A stretch of 15,334 nucleotides of DNA. It comes from DATEVL01 sp035281845 (GTDB lineage: Bacteria; Chloroflexota; Anaerolineae; Anaerolineales; E44-bin32). Every line of letters starts with the position of its first letter. Positions within the stretch are counted from its first letter, which is position 1. The position numbers and the translations under genes were made by a program. Of the stretch, positions 1-7,343 are shown one piece after another. The notes beneath the pieces are model-generated. The model saw only the letters and a list, made by a program, of their open reading frames with translations. It was not told the DNA's origin and did no database searches. The stretch spans positions 1 to 15,334 of the forward strand of contig DATEVL010000134.1 of NCBI GenBank assembly GCA_035281845.1, written 5' to 3'.

Positions 1-228
1 GAGCGCTATCTCACGCCAAAGAACGGGGCGAAGTTCAAGGCGATGTCCAGCACGCCGAGCTACGACGACTGCTCAGGCGCCTCCCTCAGCTCATCCAAGA
101 TCAATTTCGACGACATCGACGTCGGCGACTGGTTCTGTTACAAGACCAACGCCGACCGTTACGGTAGGATGCAGGTCGACAGCATCACGGGTTCCTCCAT
201 CGGTCTCGACGTTCGCACCTGGGACTGA
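1..228 (+). CDS. C-terminal fragment of a probable secreted protein
   Basis: The frame is open from the first base of the window to a TGA at 226-228, so this is the last 75 residues of a longer gene. The visible part is polar, rich in Ser, Asp and Thr, with no membrane segment and two Cys residues. It ends in a motif of the type 'GDWFCYKTN..RYGRMQVDSI..LDVRTW'. I recall similar beta-rich endings in extracellular Chloroflexota proteins, where they close an Ig-like or adhesion-type domain; that comparison is from memory. An in-frame ATG at 43 exists, but nothing before it suggests a start, and the reading frame continues upstream. Function is unknown. Whether it is really secreted cannot be judged without the N-terminus. 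Confidence 0.6.
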   Translation, partial: ERYLTPKNGAKFKAMSSTPSYDDCSGASLSSSKINFDDIDVGDWFCYKTNADRYGRMQVDSITGSSIGLDVRTWD

Positions 229-238
229 AAGACAGTGG

Positions 239-305
239 CCAGTGGCGTAGCCGCAGCCTTTAGGCTGCGTCCGTAGCGCAGGCTAAAGCCTGCGGCTACC
301 ACTGG
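239..305. repeat. REP-like palindrome
   Basis: The left arm at 247-269 (GTAGCCGCAGCCTTTAGGCTG...) and the right arm at 277-299 are complementary except at two positions. The stem is extended outward by CCAGTG at 239-244 pairing with CACTGG at 300-305, and the loop is about 7 nt. Each arm itself contains a smaller palindrome around CTTTAG/CTAAAG, so a cruciform with two short hairpins is also possible. Repeats of the form CGCAGGCTAAAGCCTGCGGCTAC are, to my knowledge, dispersed REP-type elements in many bacterial genomes. It could also slow or stop transcription leaving the upstream gene, but no T-run follows. Confidence 0.7.
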
Positions 306-325
306 GGACTTGTCACTGATCCCCG

Positions 326-357
326 CCGGCGCCCTACCTCCAAGGTTAGGGCGCCGG
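326..357. other. Stem-loop with 11-bp GC-rich stem
   Basis: CCGGCGCCCTA at 326-336 is perfectly complementary to 347-357, with a 10-nt loop that can pair further (CCT with AGG, one bulged T). There is no U-tract downstream, so it is not a standard intrinsic terminator. It could still act as an RNA-stabilising 3' end for the gene ending at 228, or it could simply be another dispersed repeat. Confidence 0.45.
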
Positions 358-447
358 ACCGCGTATTCGCCCCACCATGGCCAGAGGGACCGCGCCGTCG
401 AAGCGGGGGCGTCGGTCACCTACCATTTACCACTTACCACTGTCCCG

Positions 448-477
448 TTGGCATGGTCCGCCCGCCTGTGCTACAGT
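448..477 (+). promoter_or_regulatory. Probable promoter of the gene at 532
   Basis: A -35-like TTGGCA at 448-453 is followed after 18 nt by TACAGT at 472-477, which is preceded by TGC (an extended -10). Transcription would begin near 484, leaving about 48 nt of leader. The TGCTA core matches the -10 sites found before the genes at 4997 and 11918, which supports the call. A weak ribosome binding site, TGAGG at 518-522, lies 9 nt before the ATG. Confidence 0.45.
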
Positions 478-531
478 CGTGCGATCGCGACCCATGCATC
501 CACCCATGCCGGCCCCTGAGGCCGGCTGCGA

Positions 532-1599
532 ATGACAGCGCCGAACGCTCCCACTGCACCGTTTTCGCCGCCTGTGCCAGCCGGCGCGTTGGGAGTCACG
601 GACGCGGTCGCCCAAGCTTTTCGCTCAGGCTCGGAGGCTTTCCAGGTGGAGGCGGCCGCCCTGTTCCGCGCCGGCCGCATGGTGGCCTTCGCCTCCCCAA
701 GCGCGAAACTAACCATGGAGCAGCTCGCCCCGGCTGTCGCCGCCTCGACCGATGTGGCCACCCGCGGGTCCGTAACGCGCTTTTACACGCCTCCTGGCTC
801 CGAGATCGATTACGTCCTGTACGCCACCCCAGTGCAAGGCGATCTCGCTCTCGTCGCTTTCTTCACCATGGACACTCCGTTGGGGAATGCCCGCCGCTCC
901 GGACAGGCGCTCGTCCAGACGGTCGTCCGAGCCGGAGCACCGGCGCCTCCAGCCGCGGCCGCGCGCCAGGGCGCTTCGGCGCTCCCGCGCGACTGGGTCC
1001 CTGAGCGGGCTTCGGCAGAGCTGGAGCGAACCCTGTTCGCCGAAAGGTCGGCCGTCCGAAGGCCCACCCCGGCTCGGTCGGGGATCAGCCTTCCCAAGGA
1101 CTGGGTCCCGGTCGGTCCTGCCAGCGAGGACCGTTTTCCATTTCTACGCCCGTCGGGGCTGCCGCCTTCCCCGGGGACAGGCGTGCCGATGCCTATGGCT
1201 ACCGGCGGCATCCCGCTTCTGTTTTCGCTCGTCCTGATTCCTCGCTTTCCGGAACATCGCCTGACGGGATCCCTGGTCGAGCGGCTGCAGAGATGGATTC
1301 ACCGGCTTTGTCTGGCCTGGGATTGGCGGGCCGAGCGAGTCGACATCCGTCCGGAGCGGCTGGCCATCGTCCTGCGCCTGGGATCGGAAGTCGCCCCGGC
1401 CCAGGCTGTTCAGCAATTGCGAGATGGCCTGGCGGCGCGCCTGCTGCAGACGTTCCCTCAACTGACAGCCGATCTCCCTTCGGGCAGGTTCTGGGCGTCT
1501 CCTTTTATGCTCGCCAGCGGTCCTTTGCCGGCCGAGAGCGATATCGGCAGGTTCATCGAAGGTACTCGACGAGGGCAGGGATTCAAGCCGCGCTCGTGA
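532..1599 (+). CDS. Fusion protein: roadblock-like domain plus inactive IS200/Y1-transposase fold
   Basis: 355 residues. Residues about 22-135 (helix, strands, 'DYVLYATPVQGDLALVAFF', helix) resemble a roadblock/LC7-type sensor-like domain; this is the weaker part of the call. A Pro/Ala-rich linker follows, holding two copies of LP[RK]DWVP at 151-157 and 187-193. Residues about 225-350 align by eye along the whole Y1 (IS200/REP-associated) transposase fold: 'LIPRFPEHRL', 'IRPERLAIVLRL', 'RLLQTFPQL', 'GRFWASPFMLASG', 'IGRFIEGTR'. The active-site HUH position reads R276-L277-A278 where transposases have H-x-H, and the catalytic Tyr position is Phe341. Both catalytic elements are therefore missing, and it should not cut DNA, though it may bind it. 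The ATG at 532 has a weak TGAGG site. Its role is unknown. It is an uninterrupted frame, so it is probably a functional domesticated gene rather than debris. Confidence 0.7.
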   Translation: MTAPNAPTAPFSPPVPAGALGVTDAVAQAFRSGSEAFQVEAAALFRAGRMVAFASPSAKLTMEQLAPAVAASTDVATRGSVTRFYTPPGSEIDYVLYATPVQGDLALVAFFTMDTPLGNARRSGQALVQTVVRAGAPAPPAAAARQGASALPRDWVPERASAELERTLFAERSAVRRPTPARSGISLPKDWVPVGPASEDRFPFLRPSGLPPSPGTGVPMPMATGGIPLLFSLVLIPRFPEHRLTGSLVERLQRWIHRLCLAWDWRAERVDIRPERLAIVLRLGSEVAPAQAVQQLRDGLAARLLQTFPQLTADLPSGRFWASPFMLASGPLPAESDIGRFIEGTRRGQGFKPRS

Positions 1600-1671
1600 A
1601 TCCCCAATCGCCAATCTCTAATCTCAAATCCTATCGAGTATTTGCGATTAGAGATTGGCGATTGGCGATTA
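1599..1671. repeat. Heptamer-built inverted repeat (strong hairpin) between the fusion gene and polA
   Basis: The left side is five consecutive heptamers of the form AATCNCN (1599-1633). The right side is four heptamers of the reverse-complement form GNGATTR (1644-1671). The arms 1604-1623 and 1646-1665 are perfectly complementary over 20 bp. After one mismatch a further 5 bp pair (1625-1629 with 1640-1644), leaving a 10-nt loop. The hairpin begins directly after the upstream stop codon and ends at the polA -10 site. It could end upstream transcripts, although there is no T-run, or extrude as a cruciform at the promoter. Tandem heptamers of this kind recall the STRR repeats of cyanobacteria. 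Confidence 0.8.
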
Positions 1672-1675
1672 CAAT
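1670..1675 (+). promoter_or_regulatory. Probable -10 element of polA
   Basis: TACAAT lies 27 nt before the preferred polA ATG, placing the transcript start near 1682. No good -35 sits at the right distance; TTAGAG at 1648-1653 has a 16-nt spacer but matches poorly and is inside the hairpin arm. The position argues against the in-frame TTG at 1655 as the polA start, because that codon would be upstream of the transcript. Confidence 0.4.
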
Positions 1676-1702
1676 CGTCTCCCGCGCACCTGCCCTGCCC
1701 GC

Positions 1703-4486
1703 ATGTCCCCTGCTCCCCGATTCTTCCTGATCGACGGCCACGCCCTGGCCTACCGCACCTACTACGCCCTCACCCGGGCCGGCGACGCCTCGCGCTGGAC
1801 GACCAAGTCCGGCGAGCCCACCGCCGGCACGTACGGCTTCGCCTCGGTGCTGCTTCGCCTGATCGAACGTGATGCGCCCGAATACCTGGCGGTCTCCTTC
1901 GATACCGGCCGCACCTTCCGCGACGAAGCCTACCCGGCCTACAAGGCGACCCGGGCGAAGATGCCGGAAGATCTGGCACCTCAACTCGACCGAATCCGCG
2001 AGCTGGTGGCGGCCTTCGGAATCCCGATCCTCGAACGCGAGGGCTATGAGGCCGACGATGTGCTGGGGACGGTCGCTGAGCGCGCCGCCGGACAAGGAGT
2101 GGAGGTCACGATCCTGACCGGCGACCGGGATCTGCTGCAACTGGCCGACGATCACGTCACGGTCCGCCTGGCCGGACAGAAGCTCTCGGAGGCCATCGAT
2201 TACGGACCCGACGAAGTGAAACAGCGTTTCGGGATCGAGGCCCCCCAAATTGTCGATTACAAGGCGCTCGTCGGCGATGCCAGCGACAACATCCCCGGTG
2301 TGAGCGGTATCGGAGAGAAGACCGCCGTCGCTCTGCTCACAGAGTACGGGACCCTGGACGAAATCTACAATCATCTGGAAGCCATCCCACCGAGGTTCCG
2401 CAGCAGGCTGGAGGCGGGGCGCGATCAGGCGCTGCTCAGCCGCCGTCTGGCGCGCATCGTCACCGACGTCGACCTCCCCTTCGATCTGGAGGCCTGCCGC
2501 TGGACGGGATACGACGGCCAGGCGGTGACCGAACTGTTCCGGACGCTCGAGTTCCGTTCGCTGCTCGATCGCCTCCCCGAAGCCAAGGACAGCGGGACGC
2601 AGCAGCTCAACATGTTCGCGGCCGCACCGGCGCAGCCGCCGGCCGTGGTCGCCCCGGAGGCGATCATCGACACGCCGGCGAAACTGGAAGAACTGGTGCG
2701 CCGGCTGGCGGACTCGGGCGAGGTCGCCGTCGACGTTGAGACGACCGGGACCGATGCCATGCAAGCGGCGTTGGTCGGGATCTCGTTGGCCTTCACGGAA
2801 GCCGAGGGCGTGTATCTCCCGATCGGCCACCGGCCGGAATTCGCCGGGGGCGGACAGCTTCCGACGGGGCGCGTGCTCGAGGCGTTGGCCCCCGCCTTTC
2901 GCCGCGGCTCCCTGGCGAAGATCGGCCACAACCTGAAGTATGACTACATGGTTCTCACCCGGAGCGGAATCCGGCCGGCGCCGCTGACCTTCGACACGAT
3001 GATCGCCGAATGGTTGTGCGACCCGGCCTCGCACAACCTGGGCCTCAAAAGCCTGGCCTTCGTCCGCCTCGGCCGGCAGATGACCGAGATCGAGACGCTC
3101 ATCGGCCGAGGCAAGGGGCAGCGGACGATGGCCGAAGTGCCGATCCCTGCCGCCGCCCCCTACGCCATCGCCGATGCCTGCGCCTGCCTGGCGCTCAAGC
3201 CGCAGCTGGAGGCGGAGCTGGAGGCCAAGCGGCAGGCCAGGCTCTTTGTCGAAGTGGAAATGCCTCTGGTGACGGTGTTAGCGGAGATGGAGATCATCGG
3301 CGTGCGGCTCGACCGCGATCTGCTGCGGCGTCTGTCCTCGGAACTCGAGACGCGCCTGGCCGGTCTCGAGCAAGAGATCTTCGGCGTCGTCGGCCACTCC
3401 TTCAACTTGCATTCGACCCAGCAGCTTTCGCGCGTCCTCTTCGATGAGCTCAAGCTGAGCCCCCCGGGGAGAAACCGCAAGACGAGCGCCGGCCTGCTCT
3501 CCACCGCCGGAGACGTCTTGGAAGAGATGCGCCCGGCCCATCCGGTCGTAGCCCTCATCGTCGATCATCGCGAGATCGCCAAACTCAAGTCGACCTACGC
3601 CGACGCCCTACCGGAGCAGATCGAGGCTGCGACCGGTCGCGTCCACACGTCGTACAGCCAGACCGGTTCGGTCACCGGGCGACTGGCGTCGTCCAATCCG
3701 AACCTGCAAAATATCCCGATCCGCACCGAGCTGGGGCGCCGCATCCGGCAAGCGTTCATCGCCGGCGCCGGACGCCGCCTGTTGAGCGTCGACTACTCCC
3801 AGATCGAACTGCGCATCGTCGCTCACATGGCCGAGGATGAGGCGATGATCGCCGCCTTCCTCGACGACCAGGACATCCACGCCACCACGGCCGCCGCCGT
3901 CTTCGGCGTGCCGGCGGACGGGGTCTCGGCCGAAATGCGCCGCCAGGCGAAGGCGGTCAACTTCGGATTGATCTACGGTATGAGCCCCTACGGGCTTTCG
4001 CGTTCGACGGGGATGACCCTGGGCGAAGCCGAGAACTTCGTCAAAGCTTACTTCGGCCGCTTCCCCGGAGTACAGCGCTACCTCGATCAAGTTCGGCGGC
4101 AAGCCTCACGCGACGGCTACGTCGAAACCCTGCTCGGCCGAAGACGGTACTTCCCCCAACTCGTGGCCGGCGGGCCGGCCGCCTCCGAAGTCGCCCGTTC
4201 GCGCGCCCGCCGAGAAGCCATCAACGCTCCGATCCAGGGCACCGCCGCCGACATCATCAAGCTGGCGATGCTTCGCCTGCCGGGAGAGTTGGAACAGGCG
4301 GGCCTGTCGGCGCGCTTGTTGTTGCAGGTGCACGACGAGCTCGTGCTCGAGTGCGCGGTGAGCGAACTCTCCGAGACCGCTCGGAGGGTGCAGCAGGTGA
4401 TGCAATCCGCCTTCCCGCTGCGCCTCCCTCTCAAGACCGACGCCAAGGCCGGCGCCAACTGGTCCGAGATGCGGCCGGTGGGGTAG
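1703..4486 (+). CDS. polA: DNA polymerase I
   Basis: A 927-residue polymerase that fills gaps during repair and removes RNA primers in lagging-strand synthesis. The N-terminal 5'-3' nuclease (about 1-290) shows 'FLIDGHALAYR', 'FDTGRTFRDEAYPAYKATR', 'YEADDVLG', 'LTGDRDLLQL' and 'GDASDNIPGVSGIGEKTA'. The middle 3'-5' exonuclease (about 315-500) keeps all DEDDy residues: D344 and E346 in VDVETTG, D414 in HNLKYD, Y487 and D491 in YAIAD. Proofreading should therefore be active. The polymerase domain has motif A (D697 in SVDYSQIELR), motif B (RRQAKAVNFGLIYG) and motif C (H877-D878-E879). Spacing closely follows the E. coli enzyme (928 residues). I chose ATG 1703 ('MSPAPRFFLIDGH') over TTG 1655, because the extension is unconserved in character and lies upstream of the likely transcript start. 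It is probably transcribed alone, with repeats on both sides. Confidence 0.97.
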   Translation: MSPAPRFFLIDGHALAYRTYYALTRAGDASRWTTKSGEPTAGTYGFASVLLRLIERDAPEYLAVSFDTGRTFRDEAYPAYKATRAKMPEDLAPQLDRIRELVAAFGIPILEREGYEADDVLGTVAERAAGQGVEVTILTGDRDLLQLADDHVTVRLAGQKLSEAIDYGPDEVKQRFGIEAPQIVDYKALVGDASDNIPGVSGIGEKTAVALLTEYGTLDEIYNHLEAIPPRFRSRLEAGRDQALLSRRLARIVTDVDLPFDLEACRWTGYDGQAVTELFRTLEFRSLLDRLPEAKDSGTQQLNMFAAAPAQPPAVVAPEAIIDTPAKLEELVRRLADSGEVAVDVETTGTDAMQAALVGISLAFTEAEGVYLPIGHRPEFAGGGQLPTGRVLEALAPAFRRGSLAKIGHNLKYDYMVLTRSGIRPAPLTFDTMIAEWLCDPASHNLGLKSLAFVRLGRQMTEIETLIGRGKGQRTMAEVPIPAAAPYAIADACACLALKPQLEAELEAKRQARLFVEVEMPLVTVLAEMEIIGVRLDRDLLRRLSSELETRLAGLEQEIFGVVGHSFNLHSTQQLSRVLFDELKLSPPGRNRKTSAGLLSTAGDVLEEMRPAHPVVALIVDHREIAKLKSTYADALPEQIEAATGRVHTSYSQTGSVTGRLASSNPNLQNIPIRTELGRRIRQAFIAGAGRRLLSVDYSQIELRIVAHMAEDEAMIAAFLDDQDIHATTAAAVFGVPADGVSAEMRRQAKAVNFGLIYGMSPYGLSRSTGMTLGEAENFVKAYFGRFPGVQRYLDQVRRQASRDGYVETLLGRRRYFPQLVAGGPAASEVARSRARREAINAPIQGTAADIIKLAMLRLPGELEQAGLSARLLLQVHDELVLECAVSELSETARRVQQVMQSAFPLRLPLKTDAKAGANWSEMRPVG

Positions 4487-4508
4487 TCTCCAACGCAAAC
4501 CTATCAAT

Positions 4509-4912
4509 TTCCTGGCCCTGCCGGGGACTTGAAGCCAGGCCTGGCTGGAGCCAGTGGCCATCGCGCTTCGCATGCCGGAGGGCATTGGGCGCCTGGTTGA
4601 TCTCGGCGCGCGCCTCGGAGTGTCATTGCGAGACTCCCCAGCACTCCAAAGGGCAGCCATTTCCTAACAAACCTGTCATTGCGAGCCCCCGACAGGGGCG
4701 AACCAATCGCCTCGGGATGAGATTGCTTCGCGCCCTATTGGGCGCTCACAATGACATCGGGGCGGGAGCATACTTCGCTCGCAGTGACTGTGAAGGCAAG
4801 GCGCGCTCGCGAAGTTGATCCTAGCGATGCATGCGAGCCTGCGCGCAACTTGGCGCCCAATAGCCACCGGCTCCAGCCAGGCCTGGACTGAAGTCCCCGG
4901 TAGGGCCATGAA
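4509..4912. repeat. Palindromic non-coding element of about 404 bp with nested inverted repeats
   Basis: The ends 4509-4561 and 4860-4912 are inverted repeats matching at 46 of 53 positions (core GGCCTGGCTGGAGCC). A further pair, ATTGGGCGCC at 4584-4593 and its complement at 4852-4861, continues inward with an offset of about 22 nt on the left. Inside lie TGTCATTGCGAG at 4621-4632 facing CTCGCAGTGAC at 4778-4788, and a second TGTCATTGCGAG at 4674-4685 facing CTCACAATGACA at 4745-4756. The inner units match a dispersed repeat I know from many Chloroflexota and other genomes. No plausible protein is encoded on either strand. It fills most of the 510-base gap after polA and looks like a MITE-like or composite repeat. 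Target duplications were not evident. Confidence 0.75.
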
Positions 4913-4954
4913 TCAGAGTCGGCCTGCGACGCAAGAGGCTCAGAGGAACGAGTA

Positions 4955-4963
4955 TGCTAGAAT
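4955..4963 (+). promoter_or_regulatory. Extended -10 promoter for the TPR-cdaA-cdaR-der unit
   Basis: TGCTAGAAT at 4955-4963 is an extended -10 (TGn + TAGAAT). No -35 is recognisable 17 nt upstream, which is usual for extended -10 promoters. The transcript would start near 4970 and give a leader of about 27 nt to the ATG at 4997. The same nonamer occurs at 11875-11883. Confidence 0.5.
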
Positions 4964-4996
4964 CGTTTGCTCGCTTCGCGCGACATATGCGACGCC

Positions 4997-7321
4997 ATGA
5001 CCGGACGCCAGGATCTCTTCGACGAGTCGATGCAGCTCGGCCACTCGGCGGCCTGGGACCTGAAATGGGACCGGGCGATCGGTTACTACCGCAAGGCGCT
5101 CGCCGAATTCCCTGACGACCCGCGCGCCCTGACCAGCTTGGGGCTGGCCCTCCTCGAAACCAATCAGTTGCCGGACGCCCTGGCGGTGTATCGCCAGGCA
5201 GCCAAGCTCACGCCGGACGACCCGGTGCCCGTCGAGCGCTGCGCCGAGATCTTCGAACGCCTGGGACAGACCAAGGAAGCCATCGAGCATCGCGAGGCGG
5301 CCGGGGAGCTCTACGTCCGGCGCAAGGATGCCGAGAAGGCCCTCGAGTGTTGGAGCCACGTCGGCCGGATGGCACCCGAGAATCTGGCGGCTCGCTCGCG
5401 TCTGGCGCTCACTCACGAACGCATGGGGCGTCGCCGTGAGGCGGTTCACGAGTACTTGGCGGTGGCTTCGATCCTGCAGCGCGGCGGAAAGCCCGATCGT
5501 GGGGTCGAGGCGGCGCAGCGCGCCCTGGCACTGATCCCCGGCAACCCGGATGCGGCGCATGTGTTGCGACTCTTGCGGGAAGGGAAGCCGTTGCCCGGCG
5601 CCCCACCGCCCCGCGGCGGCACCGCTCCTCTTCGGATGGTCGAAGTGGGGGAGGTCCTGCGGGCCGGAACCGCCCGCGAGGAGCCCGATCTCGACGCCGA
5701 TCCAGAATCGGCGGCTCAACGCCAGGCCTTGACGTTGCTCGCCGGCTTGCTTTTCGAGGAGACCGGTGAGGATTCGGGGTCCGGGAAGTCGGCCGGACTG
5801 GCGGCCCTCGGGCGGGGGAAGAAAGCCGCCGAGCGCGATGCCGCTTCACGCTCGGCGATTCAGCGTCAGCTGACGCAGGGCATCGACCTGCAGACCCGCG
5901 GCCAGAAGAAGCAGGCGCTGAAAGAGTTCGAAGGCGCGATGAAGGCCGGCCTTGATAATCCCGCCGTCCACTACAACGTCGGCGTTCTGTACAAGGAGCA
6001 GGGAAGCTACGATCTGGCCCACAAACACTTGATGCTGGCGGTGGGGCATCCCGAGCTGGCCTTTGGCACCCATCTGGCGCTCGGCCGAATCGCACGCGAG
6101 CAAGGCGATCAGTCCGAAGCGGCGCGCCATCTGGTGCAGGTCCTGCGGATCGCCGACACTCTGTCGGTGGACCAAAGCCAGTCCGCCAAGCTCAACGATT
6201 ACTACGACCGTCTGCAAGCCACCATGGCGGAGGGCAACCAGGACGGTCTGGAACGGTTGAACGACAGCACGCTGGGATTGTTGAGCGGCCCGCATTGGAT
6301 GCAGCAGGTACGCGCCGCCCGGCATACGGTCGAGTCGGAAGCCCCAGGCGCCACCGCCACGCCCATCGCCAAGATGTTCGAGGTGGGCGCCAGCGACCGC
6401 GTGTTCCGGCACCTGGAGGCGATCGACCAACTGCTGAACTCGAACCACATGAGCGCCGCGATGGAGGAGGCGCTCTTAGCCCTGGGCGCCTCCCCCTACT
6501 ACCTCCCGATCCACCTGCGCATGGCCGAGATCCTCTTTAAGTCGGGACGGCATGAGAACGCCATGCGCAAGCTCAAGACCGTCGCCGAGACCCACCGAGT
6601 GCGCGGCGAGGTCCGCGAGGCGTCCGAGGTTTACCTGCGCATCCTCAATTTCGCCCCGGTCGACCTGAACGCACGGGCCCGGTTGATCGAGCTGCTGGCC
6701 CAGCAGGCGCGCACCGACGAGGCGCTGGGCCAATTCGTCGAGTTAGCCAACCTGTACCGCCAGATGGCGCAGATCGAGGAAGCGCGCCGCACCCTGACCG
6801 ACGCCTTGCGCCTGGCGCAGCAGTCGCAGGTCGAGCCGGGCTGGGAAATTCGCATCCTGCGCGAAATGGGCGACATGGACTTGGCCCGCCTCGAGGTCCG
6901 CAACGCCCTGCGCACCTACGAGCAGATCGCCTCACTCGACCCGACCGACGAGAAGGCCAACATCCAGTTGATCGATATCCATCTCCGTCTCGGCCAGGAA
7001 GAAGCGGCGGCCGTCGTCCTGGACCGGTACTTGGAGCGGCTGGTGGGCGCCGGGCGGGGCATGGATGCCCTGGCCTTCCTGGAAGAACTGGCGCGCGAGC
7101 ATCCGGGAAAGCAGGCGCTGCACACCCGCCTGGCCGAGGCCTACCGGGCCGCCGGCCGGACCGCCGACGCCATCGCCCAGTACGATGCGCTCGGGGAGAT
7201 CCAACTCGATGCCGGCCAGATCGGCGACGCCATTCATACCATCCGGACCATCATCACCCTTCAACCGCCGGGCCTGGAGGGATATGAGGAGCTCTTGCGC
7301 AATCTAGAGGCGTCGCAGTGA
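4997..7321 (+). CDS. Large tetratricopeptide-repeat protein
   Basis: 774 residues, almost wholly helical, with no signal peptide or membrane span, so it is probably cytoplasmic. TPR-like pairs are clear at about 20-195 ('WDRAIGYYRKALAEFPDDP', 'PDALAVYRQAAKLTPDDP'). A low-complexity Gly/Pro/Arg/Glu-rich linker covers about 200-285. Further repeats lie at about 295-385 ('KKQALKEFEGAMKAGLDNP') and a long block at about 480-765 ('EASEVYLRILNFAPVDL', 'ALRTYEQIASLDPTDE', 'DAIAQYDALGEIQLDAG'). TPR proteins act as binding scaffolds; the partner cannot be read from the sequence. The stop is 22 nt before cdaA, which suggests joint transcription and perhaps a link with c-di-AMP signalling. I preferred ATG 4997 to the in-frame TTG 4967, because the latter overlaps the expected transcript start. 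Neither has a convincing Shine-Dalgarno. Confidence 0.85.
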   Translation: MTGRQDLFDESMQLGHSAAWDLKWDRAIGYYRKALAEFPDDPRALTSLGLALLETNQLPDALAVYRQAAKLTPDDPVPVERCAEIFERLGQTKEAIEHREAAGELYVRRKDAEKALECWSHVGRMAPENLAARSRLALTHERMGRRREAVHEYLAVASILQRGGKPDRGVEAAQRALALIPGNPDAAHVLRLLREGKPLPGAPPPRGGTAPLRMVEVGEVLRAGTAREEPDLDADPESAAQRQALTLLAGLLFEETGEDSGSGKSAGLAALGRGKKAAERDAASRSAIQRQLTQGIDLQTRGQKKQALKEFEGAMKAGLDNPAVHYNVGVLYKEQGSYDLAHKHLMLAVGHPELAFGTHLALGRIAREQGDQSEAARHLVQVLRIADTLSVDQSQSAKLNDYYDRLQATMAEGNQDGLERLNDSTLGLLSGPHWMQQVRAARHTVESEAPGATATPIAKMFEVGASDRVFRHLEAIDQLLNSNHMSAAMEEALLALGASPYYLPIHLRMAEILFKSGRHENAMRKLKTVAETHRVRGEVREASEVYLRILNFAPVDLNARARLIELLAQQARTDEALGQFVELANLYRQMAQIEEARRTLTDALRLAQQSQVEPGWEIRILREMGDMDLARLEVRNALRTYEQIASLDPTDEKANIQLIDIHLRLGQEEAAAVVLDRYLERLVGAGRGMDALAFLEELAREHPGKQALHTRLAEAYRAAGRTADAIAQYDALGEIQLDAGQIGDAIHTIRTIITLQPPGLEGYEELLRNLEASQ

Positions 7322-7343
7322 GATCCGCGCCGAGCGCCCTTCG

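Larger units (their letters stand above)
231..444. repeat. Heptamer repeats in inverted arrangement flanking a non-coding block
   Basis: Two AGTGGNN heptamers sit at 234-247 (the run from 231 begins GACAGTGG). Their reverse complements form a three-unit array at 421-441 (TACCATT, TACCACT, TACCACT), continuing to GTC at 444. The ends 231-245 and 430-444 match as inverted repeats at 13 of 15 positions. A further TACCACT lies at 297-303. The two other structures listed at 239-305 and 326-357 lie inside. The arrangement looks like a small non-autonomous repeat element or a chance cluster of simple repeats; no flanking target duplication was seen. The 303-base gap from 229 to 531 holds nothing that looks coding. 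Confidence 0.5.

Noticed and set aside
453..1004. Open frame of 183 codons overlapping the fusion gene
   Set aside because: Arg-rich product typical of a shifted frame of GC-rich coding DNA; the frame from 532 has the recognisable domains.
1655..1702. TTG at 1655 as the polA start
   Set aside because: The 16-residue extension lies in a repeat arm and the -10 site, upstream of the expected transcript start. ATG 1703 gives the normal PolA N-terminus.
1631..3034. Long open frame of 467 codons on the minus strand inside polA
   Set aside because: It lies antisense to a clear polA with all motifs. GC-rich coding sequence commonly leaves an open antisense frame, and the product is low-complexity Arg/Gly-rich with no recognisable domain.
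4351..4818. Open frame running from polA into the repeat region
   Set aside because: It is a shifted frame of polA continuing into inverted repeats; no start signal and no protein-like composition.
4509..4912. CRISPR array
   Set aside because: The repeats are inverted and nested, not regularly spaced direct repeats with unique spacers, and no cas genes are present.
4967..4996. TTG at 4967 as the start of the TPR gene
   Set aside because: It overlaps the likely transcript start just after the TAGAAT box and has no ribosome binding site; ATG 4997 is in frame.
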